Assembly: GCA_024167805.1 (NCBI GenBank)
Contig: CP099988.1
Coordinates: 2,280,001-2,344,000 of the forward strand
DNA from: Methanobacterium sp. ERen5
Lineage (GTDB): Archaea > Methanobacteriota > Methanobacteria > Methanobacteriales > Methanobacteriaceae
Length of the DNA: 64,000 nt
Direction of reading: 5' to 3'
Shown piece after piece: positions 11,336-21,196 of the stretch. A model generated the notes under the pieces. That model was given only the letters and a program-made list of their open reading frames with translations, had not been told where the DNA came from and did not search any database. The translations under genes were made by a program, and so were the position numbers. Every line of letters begins with the position of its first letter. The stretch's first letter is position 1.

Positions 11336-11971
11336 TTGACAAGAGCCGAGAGAAAACAGCGCGAACTGGAATTAAGACGCAACGACATTGTTGATTCCGC
11401 GGAAAAACTATTTTTTGCCAGGGGATATGAAACTGTTAACATGAACGACATAGCCCAAGAAGCAGAAATGGCCAGGGGCACCCTTTACCAGTACTTTAAA
11501 AATAAGGAAGACATATATGCCTCCATAGCATTACGCGCAGCCAACATGATAAACGAAAGATTCCAGGAACTGCTGACCCATGATATCAAGGGAATTGACA
11601 AGGTGCGTTGGGTATGCAAGTTTTACTACGATTTCTACCTGGAATATCCAGGCTACTACGATGCCTACTACCATTCTCAAATGTTCGAAATCGATGATTC
11701 AAAAACACTCAAACAACTACAGAAAATCAGAAAAACCAGTTTCAAATTGGCAGTAAATTCAATTAAAGAAGGAATAGAAGACGGCACAATGAGGGATGAT
11801 ATTGACCCAGTTGTCACGGCCTTGTACCTACTATCAACTTCAAACAACATAAACAACATCAGCCCAGTCACACAAATGTACCTTGACGAATATGGACTCA
11901 CACACGACGATCTATTCAACCAAACACTCGACATATCAATCAGATCCATTGAAAACAGCAAAACCAGCTAA
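11336..11971 (+). CDS. TetR/AcrR family transcriptional regulator
   Basis: 211 residues, intact. HTH: DIVDSAEKLFFARGYETV, NMNDIAQEAEMARGTLYQYF. The ligand domain is rich in Tyr/Phe (KFYYDFYLEYPGYYDAYYH), suggesting a hydrophobic or aromatic ligand (inference). Start TTG 11336 is preferred over GTG 11327 because the GGGGTGG stretch ending 11330 lies 5 nt before it. The palindrome at 11264-11280 is the probable binding site, and the MacB-type ABC pair downstream (12207-14061) the probable cargo. Confidence 0.88.
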   Translation: MTRAERKQRELELRRNDIVDSAEKLFFARGYETVNMNDIAQEAEMARGTLYQYFKNKEDIYASIALRAANMINERFQELLTHDIKGIDKVRWVCKFYYDFYLEYPGYYDAYYHSQMFEIDDSKTLKQLQKIRKTSFKLAVNSIKEGIEDGTMRDDIDPVVTALYLLSTSNNINNISPVTQMYLDEYGLTHDDLFNQTLDISIRSIENSKTS

Positions 11972-12206
11972 CAAACAATGTGTCAGGTACAAAAACAGAC
12001 TTGAATTTACAAGATAATCAGTAAACCAACCATTAAAGTAAAAAAATAATTGAGGATTAAATAAGGATTGGCAGCAAATCTCAGCTGCAGCTAATTTTTT
12101 CCTATTCATCAAATATTCCGGACTCATTTTTTTGGGGATGAAGTCCATGCAAATATTTCTATAAAAAAAATTTGGGGTAAACTAATTAAAGGGGAGTAAA
12201 ATTTAA

Positions 12207-13348
12207 ATGTTAGATATAGCTTTTAAAGATTTTAAAGCCAAAAAAGCAGGGCTGCCATGTGTATAATCGGAGTCATGGCATGTGTTTTGCTTATAGGTGT
12301 AATTAATGTGGTTATGTATGAAATGGTTTCAGGTCTCAAGGGAGATCTGGGAACAGTACATGGAAAGATGTACTTCGAACAAAATGGAACCAACTACCCA
12401 CCTGCAGGAAGTGTGATAACTGAAAGCTTGGGTAACGAAGTATTAAACAAAAGCGTAGTTGACAGTCAGAAAAGTACCAACGCACTTTTCACACCATTAC
12501 AGGGGAGTCAAACCGGTGACGGGGGAATGACCATGGTAGTTGGACTGACACCTGGCAGGGAAGGTGCATACATTGGAAACACAACAGTGACAGGTAAAAG
12601 TTCACTGGTGGGTGAAGCAGATAATGCCGTTATTATCGGGTCTGAAACTGCAAAAACCTACAACTCCACAGTTGGAAGCACCATAACAGTTAACAACGAA
12701 TCCTTTAAGGTTGTTGGAATAATGAAAAAAGTGGGAAGTGGATGGCCATTAACCATAGACAGTTCAATGGTCATGTCACTGGCCCATGCACAGAATATTT
12801 CAGACAGGAAGGGTTTAGTATCAACTGTCATAATGGTACCATCAAATGGAAACTCCGAACAAACTGTTGAAGACACCCTCCAGAGTGCCTATCCAAAGTA
12901 CGATGTTTACACAGAGAAAGACACACAAAAAACCATTGATAAACAGTTGAAGGAAGTCATGATCTTCATGAACATGGTCATAATCATGATCTTCGCAGTG
13001 TCAATGGTTCTCATCATGAACGTGATGATGATGTCTGTGAAGGAGAAAACAAAGGACATAGGTACAATGAGAGCATTAGGAACCAAAAAAGGATCTATAA
13101 TGCTTTTAATAATCTATGAATCTTTGATTCTAAGTTCTATAGGAGGTATAATTGGTATACTTCTTATTTCTCCTGTGTACAGTTTACTGGGAATTCTCAT
13201 GGGGGCCACGAACTTCAACTTCGTGCTTCCCACATCTGTGATTATACAGGTTGCGGTGATTGTTCTGGTCATTGGAACATTTTCAGGGTTACTCCCAGCC
13301 TACCTTGCAAACAAAATAAGCCCTATTGAGGCTTTAAGGTATGAATAA
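12207..13348 (+). CDS. MacB/FtsX-type ABC transporter permease (frameshifted near start)
   Basis: About 380 residues. One N-terminal membrane helix (CIIGVMACVLLIGVINVVMY), a large outside domain (MacB_PCD-like, about 60-250), and three C-terminal helices of the FtsX domain (MIFAVSMVLIMNVMMMS, MRALGTKKGSI motif, then two helices). Start ATG 12207 follows GGGGAG at 12191-12196. One A is missing in the A run 12240-12245; adding it gives FKAKKSRAAMCIIGV. It forms an operon with the ATPase at 13369 (20-nt gap). Family members work as mechanotransmission-type exporters or envelope-stress transporters; the substrate is unknown. Confidence 0.85.
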
Positions 13349-13368
13349 AATAAAGGAGATTGTTTAAA

Positions 13369-14061
13369 ATGCAAAATTTGGTTAACGGTAAAGAACTCTG
13401 GAAAACCTATGATCTAGGTGGTGTGAAGGTCAACGCACTAAGGGGATTGAATATAACTGTGGATGAAGGGGAATTCGTGTCTATCATGGGTCCTTCAGGT
13501 TCTGGGAAATCAACTCTCATGAACTTAATAGGATGCTTGGATACTCCATCAGAGGGTGAGCTCACCATCGATGGCAGGGAAATATCCTCAATGAAGGAAT
13601 CTGAACTCACCAAGCTTCGGGCAGAGAAGATAGGTTTTATCTTCCAAACATTCAACCTTCTACCTGCACTTAGTGTTCGTGACAATGTGGAGTTTCCAAT
13701 GAGAAACATGAGTGGAGATAAAAAGTTGAATAAATCAGCTAGAAGAGCTCGTGCAGAAGAATGTTTGGAGAGTGTGGGTTTGAGTCACAGGTTGAATTAC
13801 CTTCCTGCCAAACTATCTGGTGGGGAAAGACAGAGGGTGGCAATTGCACGTGCCCTTGTAAACAAACCTAAATTCATCCTGGCAGATGAACCAACAGGAA
13901 ACCTTGACACAGAATCAACTGAAAACATCATGAAACTGCTCCATGATATAAATGATGGTGGCACAACCGTGATAATGGTAACCCACGACGTTGAAACCAC
14001 TCAAAACACAAGGATACTTAAAATTAGAGATGGAGTAATAGAACCAAATAAAGGGGATTAA
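13369..14061 (+). CDS. MacB/LolD-type ABC transporter ATP-binding protein
   Basis: About 230 residues, intact. Walker A GPSGSGKST, Q-loop FQTFNLLPALS, signature LSGGERQRVAIARAL, Walker B FILADEPTGNLD, H-loop VTHD. The FQ(T)FNLLP and EPTGNLD signatures are those of the MacB/LolD/FtsE group, matching the FtsX-type permease just upstream. ATG 13369 is chosen over TTG 13360 because GGAG at 13355-13358 is 10 nt away. Confidence 0.93.
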   Translation: MQNLVNGKELWKTYDLGGVKVNALRGLNITVDEGEFVSIMGPSGSGKSTLMNLIGCLDTPSEGELTIDGREISSMKESELTKLRAEKIGFIFQTFNLLPALSVRDNVEFPMRNMSGDKKLNKSARRARAEECLESVGLSHRLNYLPAKLSGGERQRVAIARALVNKPKFILADEPTGNLDTESTENIMKLLHDINDGGTTVIMVTHDVETTQNTRILKIRDGVIEPNKGD

Positions 14062-14619
14062 AACCCTCAAAGTTCTATCTTTTTTAGAGATGAACATTTT
14101 TTCTTGATTACGTGAGCACTACATGCATTTTTATATCCTTTTTTTGGATCAATAATTTTAGTTTTCATACATTTTTTATCCATAAATGAAATATTGTTCT
14201 CTTTATGTGAAATAAAATTCTTAAATAGCACAATATATATATAGTTGGTTTAACGATACAATAAAATAAATTCAAAAACTCATTTAAAAAACACCAAAAT
14301 GGGGAGAACTTTGTTAGAAACATCAAAGATCGGTTTAAAATAAACCTATTTAAAATCACGACTAGTAAACCTTGAAATACAATAATCACGCCAGTATCCA
14401 TGAAACTATATACTCGAATTGTTTTGGCCCATATTCTCACATCACACCGTTAATTCACTAAATACATCAGTTATTTTAACTAAAAATATTACCATGGTCA
14501 CGATATTTGGATCAGGTAACTAGCGACACTAAAAAAGAATTAAATTTCATTAGTTTCCTAAAACATGCCCGTGACTTTGATGATATTTAAAAAAAACATT
14601 TTAAGAGGTTGTAATTCTA
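14062..14619. other. Intergenic stretch without recognised gene
   Basis: AT-rich, 558 bp. Open frames in it lack SD sites and protein-like composition. A TTTAAAAA stretch at about 14586-14593 is close to the ppx start and could be its promoter. Nothing else seen. Confidence 0.5.
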
Positions 14620-15510
14620 ATGTCAGTAGGAATTATAGATATTGGCTCAAATTCAGTTAAATTGAATGTTTATCGAAGCAACGCAGATACTGTGCACATA
14701 ATATTTTCAAGAAAAGAAAGTTTAGGCCTGGTATTTTACGTTAAAAATGGAATTTTAATGGATGAAGGAATAGATAAGCTTTTAGATATGCTAAAAAGCT
14801 TAAAAACCGACCTGGACTATCTGAAAATAGACAATTACAGATTCTTTGCAACAGCATCCCTTAGAAACATCAAAAACAGCGCCCAAGTCATTCAAATTGT
14901 TAAGGATGAGGTAAAAATAGATATAGATCTCTTATCAAGCAGCGAAGAAGGTGAACTGAGCTTTTTAGGATCACTGTCCACCATAAAAGAGGATGAAGGA
15001 ATTTTAATAGATGTTGGAGGCGGCAGTGTCGAGGTTGTACCCTACAAAAACAGGGAAATAACCCAAAAATACAGCATACCTGTGGGTTCACTTAAAATGT
15101 ACAACAGCTACGTATCAAATCTCATACCAACTGAAATTGAATGTTACAAAATAGAAAAAAGAGTATTCTCTGAACTAATAAAACAGGGCGTTAAAAATGA
15201 TGAAAAAAAGCAATTTTTATGCACAGTAGGTGGCAGTGTCCGTGCCATAGAACAGTTAATGGTTGATCTCAAAATAAAATCTAAAGATGAAGAATTTATA
15301 GATATTAAACAGTTTATGGAGTTAAAAAATCAACTCCATGGAAACAACAAGGAAACCTACAACAAGATACTGCATGTTAAACCATCAAGGATCCATTTAC
15401 TGGTACCCACCTTGATGATAGTTCTTGCAATTGCATCCTACTTCGGCTGTGAAAAAGTACAGGTAAGTAAGTTCAGTGTAAGGGAAGGTTACTTGCACAA
15501 AAAATATTAA
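14620..15510 (+). CDS. ppx: Exopolyphosphatase, Ppx/GppA family
   Basis: 296 residues, intact. ASKHA-fold phosphate motifs: GIIDIGSNSVKLNVY at the N-terminus and LIDVGGGSVEVV near residue 130; the C-terminal helical half is short, as in compact archaeal and bacterial Ppx proteins. It removes terminal phosphate from polyphosphate (or acts on pppGpp in GppA relatives). It precedes the polyphosphate kinase gene by 12 nt, so synthesis and breakdown are probably co-transcribed. Confidence 0.9.
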   Translation: MSVGIIDIGSNSVKLNVYRSNADTVHIIFSRKESLGLVFYVKNGILMDEGIDKLLDMLKSLKTDLDYLKIDNYRFFATASLRNIKNSAQVIQIVKDEVKIDIDLLSSSEEGELSFLGSLSTIKEDEGILIDVGGGSVEVVPYKNREITQKYSIPVGSLKMYNSYVSNLIPTEIECYKIEKRVFSELIKQGVKNDEKKQFLCTVGGSVRAIEQLMVDLKIKSKDEEFIDIKQFMELKNQLHGNNKETYNKILHVKPSRIHLLVPTLMIVLAIASYFGCEKVQVSKFSVREGYLHKKY

Positions 15511-15522
15511 ACAGGTGCCCAA

Positions 15523-17637
15523 ATGTCACGATGGGATTATAGCTACACACAAAATCGGGAATTATCATGGTTAAAATTCAATAAACGAGTCTTAGAAGAA
15601 GCAGAGGATCTATTCGTTCCCCTACTTGAACGTTTAAAATTCATATCCATATTCACAAGCAACTTGGATGAATTTTACATGGTTCGCTGTGGAAGTCTCT
15701 TTGATTTGTCAATTATAGATGATAATTATTTGGACAACAAAACAGGTTTAAATGCTCATGATCAGCTAGACACAATTTACGACCGAACCGAAGATTTATA
15801 CAAAAATCGTGACGATGTATTTGACTCGTTAAATCAGCTCTTAAAGGATGAAGGAATTGTAGATCTGGAATTTACAGACCTCACAGATGATGAGATGAAA
15901 TTTGTAAACAAGTACTTCTTCGACTTCATATTCCCTGTACTCTCACCCCAAGTTATCGATGTTCAACACCCATTTCCACACATGTTAAACAAATCATTAA
16001 ACGTGATGCTACTCCTTAAAAATCAGTCTGAAACACTCTACGGACTCATACCCATACCAACATCACTGCCTAAGCTTGTTTACATGCCTGAAAATAAAAA
16101 TCGTTTCATTTTACTTGAAAAAATAATCTACGAATATGCCGGCGAAGTGTTTTCAAATTACAAGGTGAAATTCAAGACAGTGGTATCTGTGACTAGAAAC
16201 GCAGACATAGTTCTTTCAAACTCCACCCTGGACGATGATGAAGATTACCGGGGTTACATGAAGAAAATTTTAAAGAAAAGAATCCGTTTAGCCCCCATCA
16301 GACTGGAATTTTATAAATATTCAGATTCTAAGTTGACCAAATTTCTCTGTGAAAAATTAAATATCCAGAAAAATCAGGCTTTTGTCTCAAACACACCCCT
16401 TGAAATGAGCTACGTCTTCGATCTCTACAACCATGTTAAAGAGGTTAACGAGTACATATTCAACAAACTCTCCTTCAAACCATTTAACCCAAAAATACCA
16501 GACACTGTGAAGGACGGATCCATCATTTCACAGCTGAAAAAGAAGGATTTCCTGTTCAACTACCCCTACGATTCAATAGAACCATTTTTAAGACTGCTTA
16601 AAGAGGCAGCCAACGATGAAAATGTTATATCAGTTAAGATAACCATCTACAGACTTGCCAGATCCTCAAGTTTTATCAAGTACCTGCTTGAGGCCTGTGA
16701 AAATGGTAAGGATGTGACTGTGATAATAGAACTCAGGGCCAGATTTGATGAGGCAAACAACATCCACTACGCAGGCCTGCTTCAAGAGGCAGGATGCACA
16801 GTTCTCTACGGCTTTGAAGACTACAAACTTCATTCAAAGATATGCCTCATAACCCGTAGGGACAGAAACAAAATACAGTACATAACCCAGCTTGGAACAG
16901 GCAACTACAACGAAAAAACAGTGAAACTCTACACAGACATGAACTTCATAACAACAGACAAGGCAATTGGAGAAGATGCAATGCTGTTTTTCAAGAACAT
17001 GGCAATTTCCAACATAAACGGCGACTACGAAAAACTTTTAGTTGCACCCTGTGGATTGAAGAAGAAATTTATCGAGAAGATCGAGGCTGAAATTGAAAAG
17101 GTTCAAAACCAAAAACCCGCTGCCATAACCATGAAAATGAACTCCCTAACAGACAGGGAACTTATAGACATGCTACAGAAAGCATCAGAAGCAGGTGTTA
17201 AGGTAAAACTAATAATTCGTGGAATATGCTGCATAATTCCAGGGTTACCCGGCAAAACAGATAATATTGAAATCATAAGTATTGTGGGCAGGTTTTTGGA
17301 ACATTCCAGGATATACTGCTTTGGAACAGGTGATGATCTCGAGATCTACCTTTCAAGTGCTGATCTCATGACACGAAACACCGAAAAAAGGGTTGAAATT
17401 GCATTTCCAATAGAAAAATCCGTCCTAAAAAAGAGGATCATGAGCATATTAAACATCATGCTAAACGACAACCTCAAGGCCCGAAGGATCAACGACAAGG
17501 GAGATTATGAAAAGATCATAAGGGGTGTGGATATCATAGACTCCCAGAACTACTTCATGCACGACGACTTCAGGATCATAGAAGAAGAAACAGAGGACAT
17601 ATCCTTCTTTTCAAGACTCAAACACTTGTTTAAATGA
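15523..17637 (+). CDS. ppk1: Polyphosphate kinase 1
   Basis: 704 residues, full length for PPK1. N-terminal domain with NRELSWLKFNKRVLEEA, head domain, and the two PLD-like catalytic domains. The region around the autophosphorylated histidine is seen as YKLHSKICLITRR, and LGTGNYNEKT is conserved. It transfers the ATP gamma-phosphate to growing polyphosphate, reversibly. Second gene of the ppx-ppk1 operon; a strong hairpin and T run follow. Confidence 0.95.
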   Translation: MSRWDYSYTQNRELSWLKFNKRVLEEAEDLFVPLLERLKFISIFTSNLDEFYMVRCGSLFDLSIIDDNYLDNKTGLNAHDQLDTIYDRTEDLYKNRDDVFDSLNQLLKDEGIVDLEFTDLTDDEMKFVNKYFFDFIFPVLSPQVIDVQHPFPHMLNKSLNVMLLLKNQSETLYGLIPIPTSLPKLVYMPENKNRFILLEKIIYEYAGEVFSNYKVKFKTVVSVTRNADIVLSNSTLDDDEDYRGYMKKILKKRIRLAPIRLEFYKYSDSKLTKFLCEKLNIQKNQAFVSNTPLEMSYVFDLYNHVKEVNEYIFNKLSFKPFNPKIPDTVKDGSIISQLKKKDFLFNYPYDSIEPFLRLLKEAANDENVISVKITIYRLARSSSFIKYLLEACENGKDVTVIIELRARFDEANNIHYAGLLQEAGCTVLYGFEDYKLHSKICLITRRDRNKIQYITQLGTGNYNEKTVKLYTDMNFITTDKAIGEDAMLFFKNMAISNINGDYEKLLVAPCGLKKKFIEKIEAEIEKVQNQKPAAITMKMNSLTDRELIDMLQKASEAGVKVKLIIRGICCIIPGLPGKTDNIEIISIVGRFLEHSRIYCFGTGDDLEIYLSSADLMTRNTEKRVEIAFPIEKSVLKKRIMSILNIMLNDNLKARRINDKGDYEKIIRGVDIIDSQNYFMHDDFRIIEEETEDISFFSRLKHLFK

Positions 17638-17657
17638 ACATATTTTTAAAAAAGTTA

Positions 17658-17690
17658 AATCCATATAATATATGTGGATTAGATTTTTTT
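17658..17690. terminator. Hairpin plus T-tract between convergent genes
   Basis: A 9-bp stem (AATCCATAT / ATGTGGATT, one G-T pair) with a 5-nt loop is followed by T7 at 17684-17690. It ends the ppx-ppk1 operon; the T tract itself is the element archaeal RNA polymerase normally uses. Confidence 0.7.
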
Positions 17691-17979
17691 ATTGTGGTTG
17701 GGGTAGATCTTGGGTGTACTTGGCTGTGAGATCGGTGATGTTCATTTTACCATCCCTCATATCATGGGTTATGTTGTTCAATTTATCAACGAGTTCACCA
17801 AATTTTTCATCGGTCCCATGATCAATTAAATATGTTTGTCCTTCAATGGTTGTATCCAGCACACTCACGGCTTTTAACATTTCATGGATATTGACATCCC
17901 CACATTCCCCAGCACGGATCCTTTCGACTAAATCCTTATTTAACTCTCTTAATTCATTTTTTGTGGCGATATAAACCAT
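17689..17979 (-). CDS. Hypothetical small helical protein
   Basis: 96 residues, soluble, mostly helical: RELNKDLVERIRAGECGDVNIHEM, then a D/T-rich middle and a short PQPQ tail. I do not recognise the family. ATG 17979 lies only 1 nt after GGAG, an awkward spacing like that of the propeller genes in this window. It is convergent with ppk1. Confidence 0.6.
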   Translation of the reverse strand: MVYIATKNELRELNKDLVERIRAGECGDVNIHEMLKAVSVLDTTIEGQTYLIDHGTDEKFGELVDKLNNITHDMRDGKMNITDLTAKYTQDLPQPQ

Positions 17980-18496
17980 CTCCTATTTTTTTTGATCAAC
18001 AATTGAAATCCAATTAAAAAAAATATTTTAGTAGGTTTAAAAAGAAATCTATTAAAATATAAAAATCGAGGCAGTATGAATTAAATCCTCAAATTTTGAA
18101 ATGAAATCTTTAAAATATTTAGGAAGATATACGTTTTTGAACTAAAATCAAATTTCAAAATTAATTAAACCCATCTTCATTAATAGTATTTGTCAGTACA
18201 AGTTAATATACTAAATTCTTTTTTATAAAAATCAACTGATGAAAGTTCCATTATAAAATCCTAGTAACTATTAGTTATGTTTCAGTGAAAATGAATTATT
18301 TTAGTTTTATTTTGGATGATCAACATTTAAATCTTGAATAATTACCTATTTGATTCATTTTCCCCATATTCTTATTTTGATGGATTTAAAATAGTTAATA
18401 TTATAACTAATTGTGAATTAACATAGAATAGTAAGTTTTGGAATGTATTTTTGTGGACTGTTACAAATTTACAAACTAAACAACTGTAGTTTTTAT
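17980..18496. other. Intergenic stretch before tRNA-Leu
   Basis: Very AT-rich, no gene-like frame. An ATATTATAACTAAT-like string at about 18400 resembles part of the 60-bp repeat at 6005 and 8893. No clear promoter boxes could be assigned. Confidence 0.4.
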
Positions 18497-18579
<83 letters not shown>

Positions 18580-18876
18580 CTCACTTTTTTCTTATTTTAA
18601 ATCTAAATTATTTCCTTAAAAATAGAGTCATCAACATTCATTGGTTTGTATTCTCAAATTTTTTTAAACTCATTTTCTCAAGACCTTCGGATCTGCATAA
18701 AACATTAATAATATTAATTACAAATAAAGTATTAACACTATTTTTGGAGGTGGGAAAGCCTATACAAAAACAATCTACAATTTCTGAAATACTTAGACTG
18801 ACTTGGTAAATAGTTTCCAAGTACAAAACAAATGTTTGTTTAATAAAATAAACGGATATAACTAGGTTGTGATAAA

Positions 18877-19281
18877 ATGAGGATGATTAACACTAAGGTT
18901 GGTTATGCAACGTTCCTGTTGGTTTTAACATGTGCATTGACACTGGGATACTGTGGATCCCAAGTATCAGCAGTGGTTTCTGGAAACAGTATCCAAGCTA
19001 CGGATCTGACTGTGAACAACATTCATGGATCAAATGGACACTACACATTTCTAAAGGCATATCTGTCGGATGAACATGGAAAAGCAGTGTCAAATAAATG
19101 CATAACCTTCAAAGTAGACGGAGATCCCCATGATTACGTTGCAATCACAAGCCCAAATGGCCATGCACTACTATACTACTACATACCACAAAATCCAGGC
19201 ACATACAGCATCAAAACAGAATTTAAAGGTGATGAAACCTTTGCTCCCAGTGTAAGTACAGGAGTGTTGACAGTTGTTTAA
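18877..19281 (+). CDS. Secreted Ig-like (Big-type) domain protein
   Basis: 134 residues, intact. A signal peptide (TFLLVLTCALTLGYC, cleavage near VSA-VV) is followed by one Ig-like beta-sandwich of the Big_1/invasin type (ITFKVDG, GHALLYYYIPQNPGTYSIKTEFKGDETFAPS). Exported and probably wall-associated. ATG follows GGTTGTGAT. First of a run of secreted proteins. Confidence 0.75.
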   Translation: MRMINTKVGYATFLLVLTCALTLGYCGSQVSAVVSGNSIQATDLTVNNIHGSNGHYTFLKAYLSDEHGKAVSNKCITFKVDGDPHDYVAITSPNGHALLYYYIPQNPGTYSIKTEFKGDETFAPSVSTGVLTVV

Positions 19282-19409
19282 ATTCTTTTTATTTTAATTT
19301 TTTAGAATTTGTGATTTTTTATCAAATTTTGTTCATATATTTAGATCTATTTATATATTATAACTTTTAAATTATAAAGTAACAATTTTAAATGGGAGGT
19401 TAAACAGAA

Positions 19410-19847
19410 ATGAAGACGAAATTATTACCATTAGTTTTCATGGTTGTGTTTGCATTTTCTCTGGCACAACCAATATTTGCTTCAAATCCACAGCTTGAAG
19501 ACACTAAAATAACAACTAAGAATGGTGAGCCACTAACAGATATGACTGTTAATGCTGGGACTGAAATAGAATTGCAGGCTAGGTTGTACTGGTACACAGT
19601 TGACTCATCAAAGGCTGAGTGGATACCCCAAATATGCCGTTATCTAGAATTTAATGTCTACCAAGCCAAACCCGATGGAACCAACGGAGACCTTATTTGG
19701 AGTGACACTGCAATGACCAATTTCTTCACAGCCAATGCAAATCCAGATACGTTCACATTAAACGAGAAGGGCACCTACAACTTGGTTGTGAAGTACGAGG
19801 GAAAACTAAAACATTGTGAAGCAAAGTCTAAAATCTTAGTTGTTTAA
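19410..19847 (+). CDS. Secreted protein of a tandem family, copy 1
   Basis: 145 residues. Signal peptide with the hydrophobic core VFMVVFAFSLAQPIFA; the mature part is a beta-rich domain with paired Cys (QICRYLEF and KHCEAKSK) and Trp-rich centre (LYWYTVDSSKAEW). About 60% identical by eye to the next gene. I do not know its function. GGAGGT precedes the ATG by 9-10 nt. Start of a local tandem duplication. Confidence 0.75.
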   Translation: MKTKLLPLVFMVVFAFSLAQPIFASNPQLEDTKITTKNGEPLTDMTVNAGTEIELQARLYWYTVDSSKAEWIPQICRYLEFNVYQAKPDGTNGDLIWSDTAMTNFFTANANPDTFTLNEKGTYNLVVKYEGKLKHCEAKSKILVV

Positions 19848-19888
19848 ATAAAATTTTTTTTAGACCCCTTTAAGAGGAGGTAAATTTA

Positions 19889-20329
19889 ATGAAGATGAGG
19901 ATATTGCCTTTAATTTTTATCATAATATTTTCTTTGGCTCAACCAATATTTGCGGCTCAACCACAGTTTGAAGATACCAAAATACTAGGTGCTGACGGCC
20001 AGCCATTGAAAGATATAACTGTTAAGTCAGGAGATTCAATAAAATTACAGGCTAGATTGTACTGGTACTGGCACACAGTATTTGATTTAAACAAGTTAGA
20101 ATGGATCCCTCAAATATGTCAATACTTGGATTTCAGTGTCTATAAATTAAATGCTGATGGAACCAATAGAAACCTTGTTTGGAGTGATAAAGTGATGACC
20201 AATTTTGTCACATACAACGCCAATCCATATGAGTTCAAATTAACTGAGAAAGGCACCTACAAATTGGTTGTAAAATATAATGGAAAACTAAGCCCTTGTG
20301 AAGCAAGTTCTAAAATCCATGTTGTTTAA
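19889..20329 (+). CDS. Secreted protein of a tandem family, copy 2
   Basis: 146 residues, paralog of the gene just upstream: same signal peptide (LAQPIFAAQPQFEDTKI), same LYWYW centre, same two Cys (QICQYLDF, SPCEASSK). GAGGAGGT gives a strong SD. The 41-nt gap to copy 1 suggests co-transcription. Confidence 0.75.
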   Translation: MKMRILPLIFIIIFSLAQPIFAAQPQFEDTKILGADGQPLKDITVKSGDSIKLQARLYWYWHTVFDLNKLEWIPQICQYLDFSVYKLNADGTNRNLVWSDKVMTNFVTYNANPYEFKLTEKGTYKLVVKYNGKLSPCEASSKIHVV

Positions 20330-20382
20330 ATATTTTTTCTTCTCTTTTATAATACAGGACCAATTTAAAAAGGTAGGTTGAA

Positions 20383-20548
20383 GTGAAACTGAAATTCTTA
20401 ATTTTAATTTTTTTGGTACTGGTTTCTGTACATACAACGCCAATCCAGACAAATTCAATTTAACTGAAAAGGCAGTTACAATCTGATTGTAACATATGAT
20501 GGTAAAATGAATCATTATAGGGCTAGATCCAAAATTTCAGTCATTTAA
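20383..20548 (+). pseudogene. Third tandem copy, internally deleted
   Basis: A GTG with upstream AGGTAGG starts a signal-peptide-like stretch (LKFLILIFLVLVS) that is joined abruptly to the family's C-terminal part (TYNANPDKFNLTE, then YNLIVTYDG, SKISVI, stop 20548). About 80 central residues, including the LYWYW core and first Cys, are missing, and the frame also breaks. This is real deletion, not only a base error. Confidence 0.75.
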
Positions 20549-21196
20549 GATTAATACCCTGGAATAACTTAACCATACATCATTTCTTTTATTTTCAAGT
20601 TTTTCAAAAAATTTTCGATTTTATTCAGCGATGGCTATTACTTATGGGTCTACTACCACTCTTTCACCACATTCCACCGCTACGAAGTAGTTTAGGTAGT
20701 AGTACTACTTGGGTCCTGTGTTATATGTTCAGTCTGTAAATGAATAGATAATTAAAGTTGCAGATGCAGGTAGAATTGGTTGATATAAAAAATGGATCAT
20801 TTATATTTACTGTTTTGCAGTGAACAGATTTACAATCATTATAAAACATTTATAGCCTCCGCTAATGTAGGTTTTAATTTCTGTAATCAAAAGTTAAATA
20901 AAAAAAGACTTAATATTCATGTCTTAATCCATCTAAATTCATTTATCTGCATCTTATTTAACATAAAATATATTGCCTTAGAATTATATAAATTTAGTTT
21001 GATATGGAATATATTATTTTATCAGGAATTCAATATTATGCTCCATAAAAATTACTATAAGGTGTTTTCACATCTTTTTTAAATTATAAACCCCTTGTGG
21101 ATTTTTTTAAGAGTATACTTTGTTTTCTACATTTTATTACAGAATGTGACTCATAATATGTTCCATACCAAACTAAACATAAAAGGAGGTGAAAAA
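20549..21196. other. Intergenic stretch with an inverted-repeat element
   Basis: No convincing gene. At 20685-20710 AAGTAGT and ACTACTT form an inverted repeat in a TAGTAG-rich stretch, with TACTACC near 20650 pairing with GGTAGTA near 20697. The region before the DUF11 gene is AT-rich and should hold its promoter. Confidence 0.4.

Noticed and set aside
14165..14440. 91-codon minus-strand frame in the ppx upstream gap
   Set aside because: No SD and an odd mix of Phe, Ile and Arg; looks like AT-rich noise.
20792..21082. 96-codon plus-strand frame before the DUF11 gene
   Set aside because: No SD, Asn/Ile/Tyr-rich composition from AT-rich DNA, no domain; kept as intergenic.
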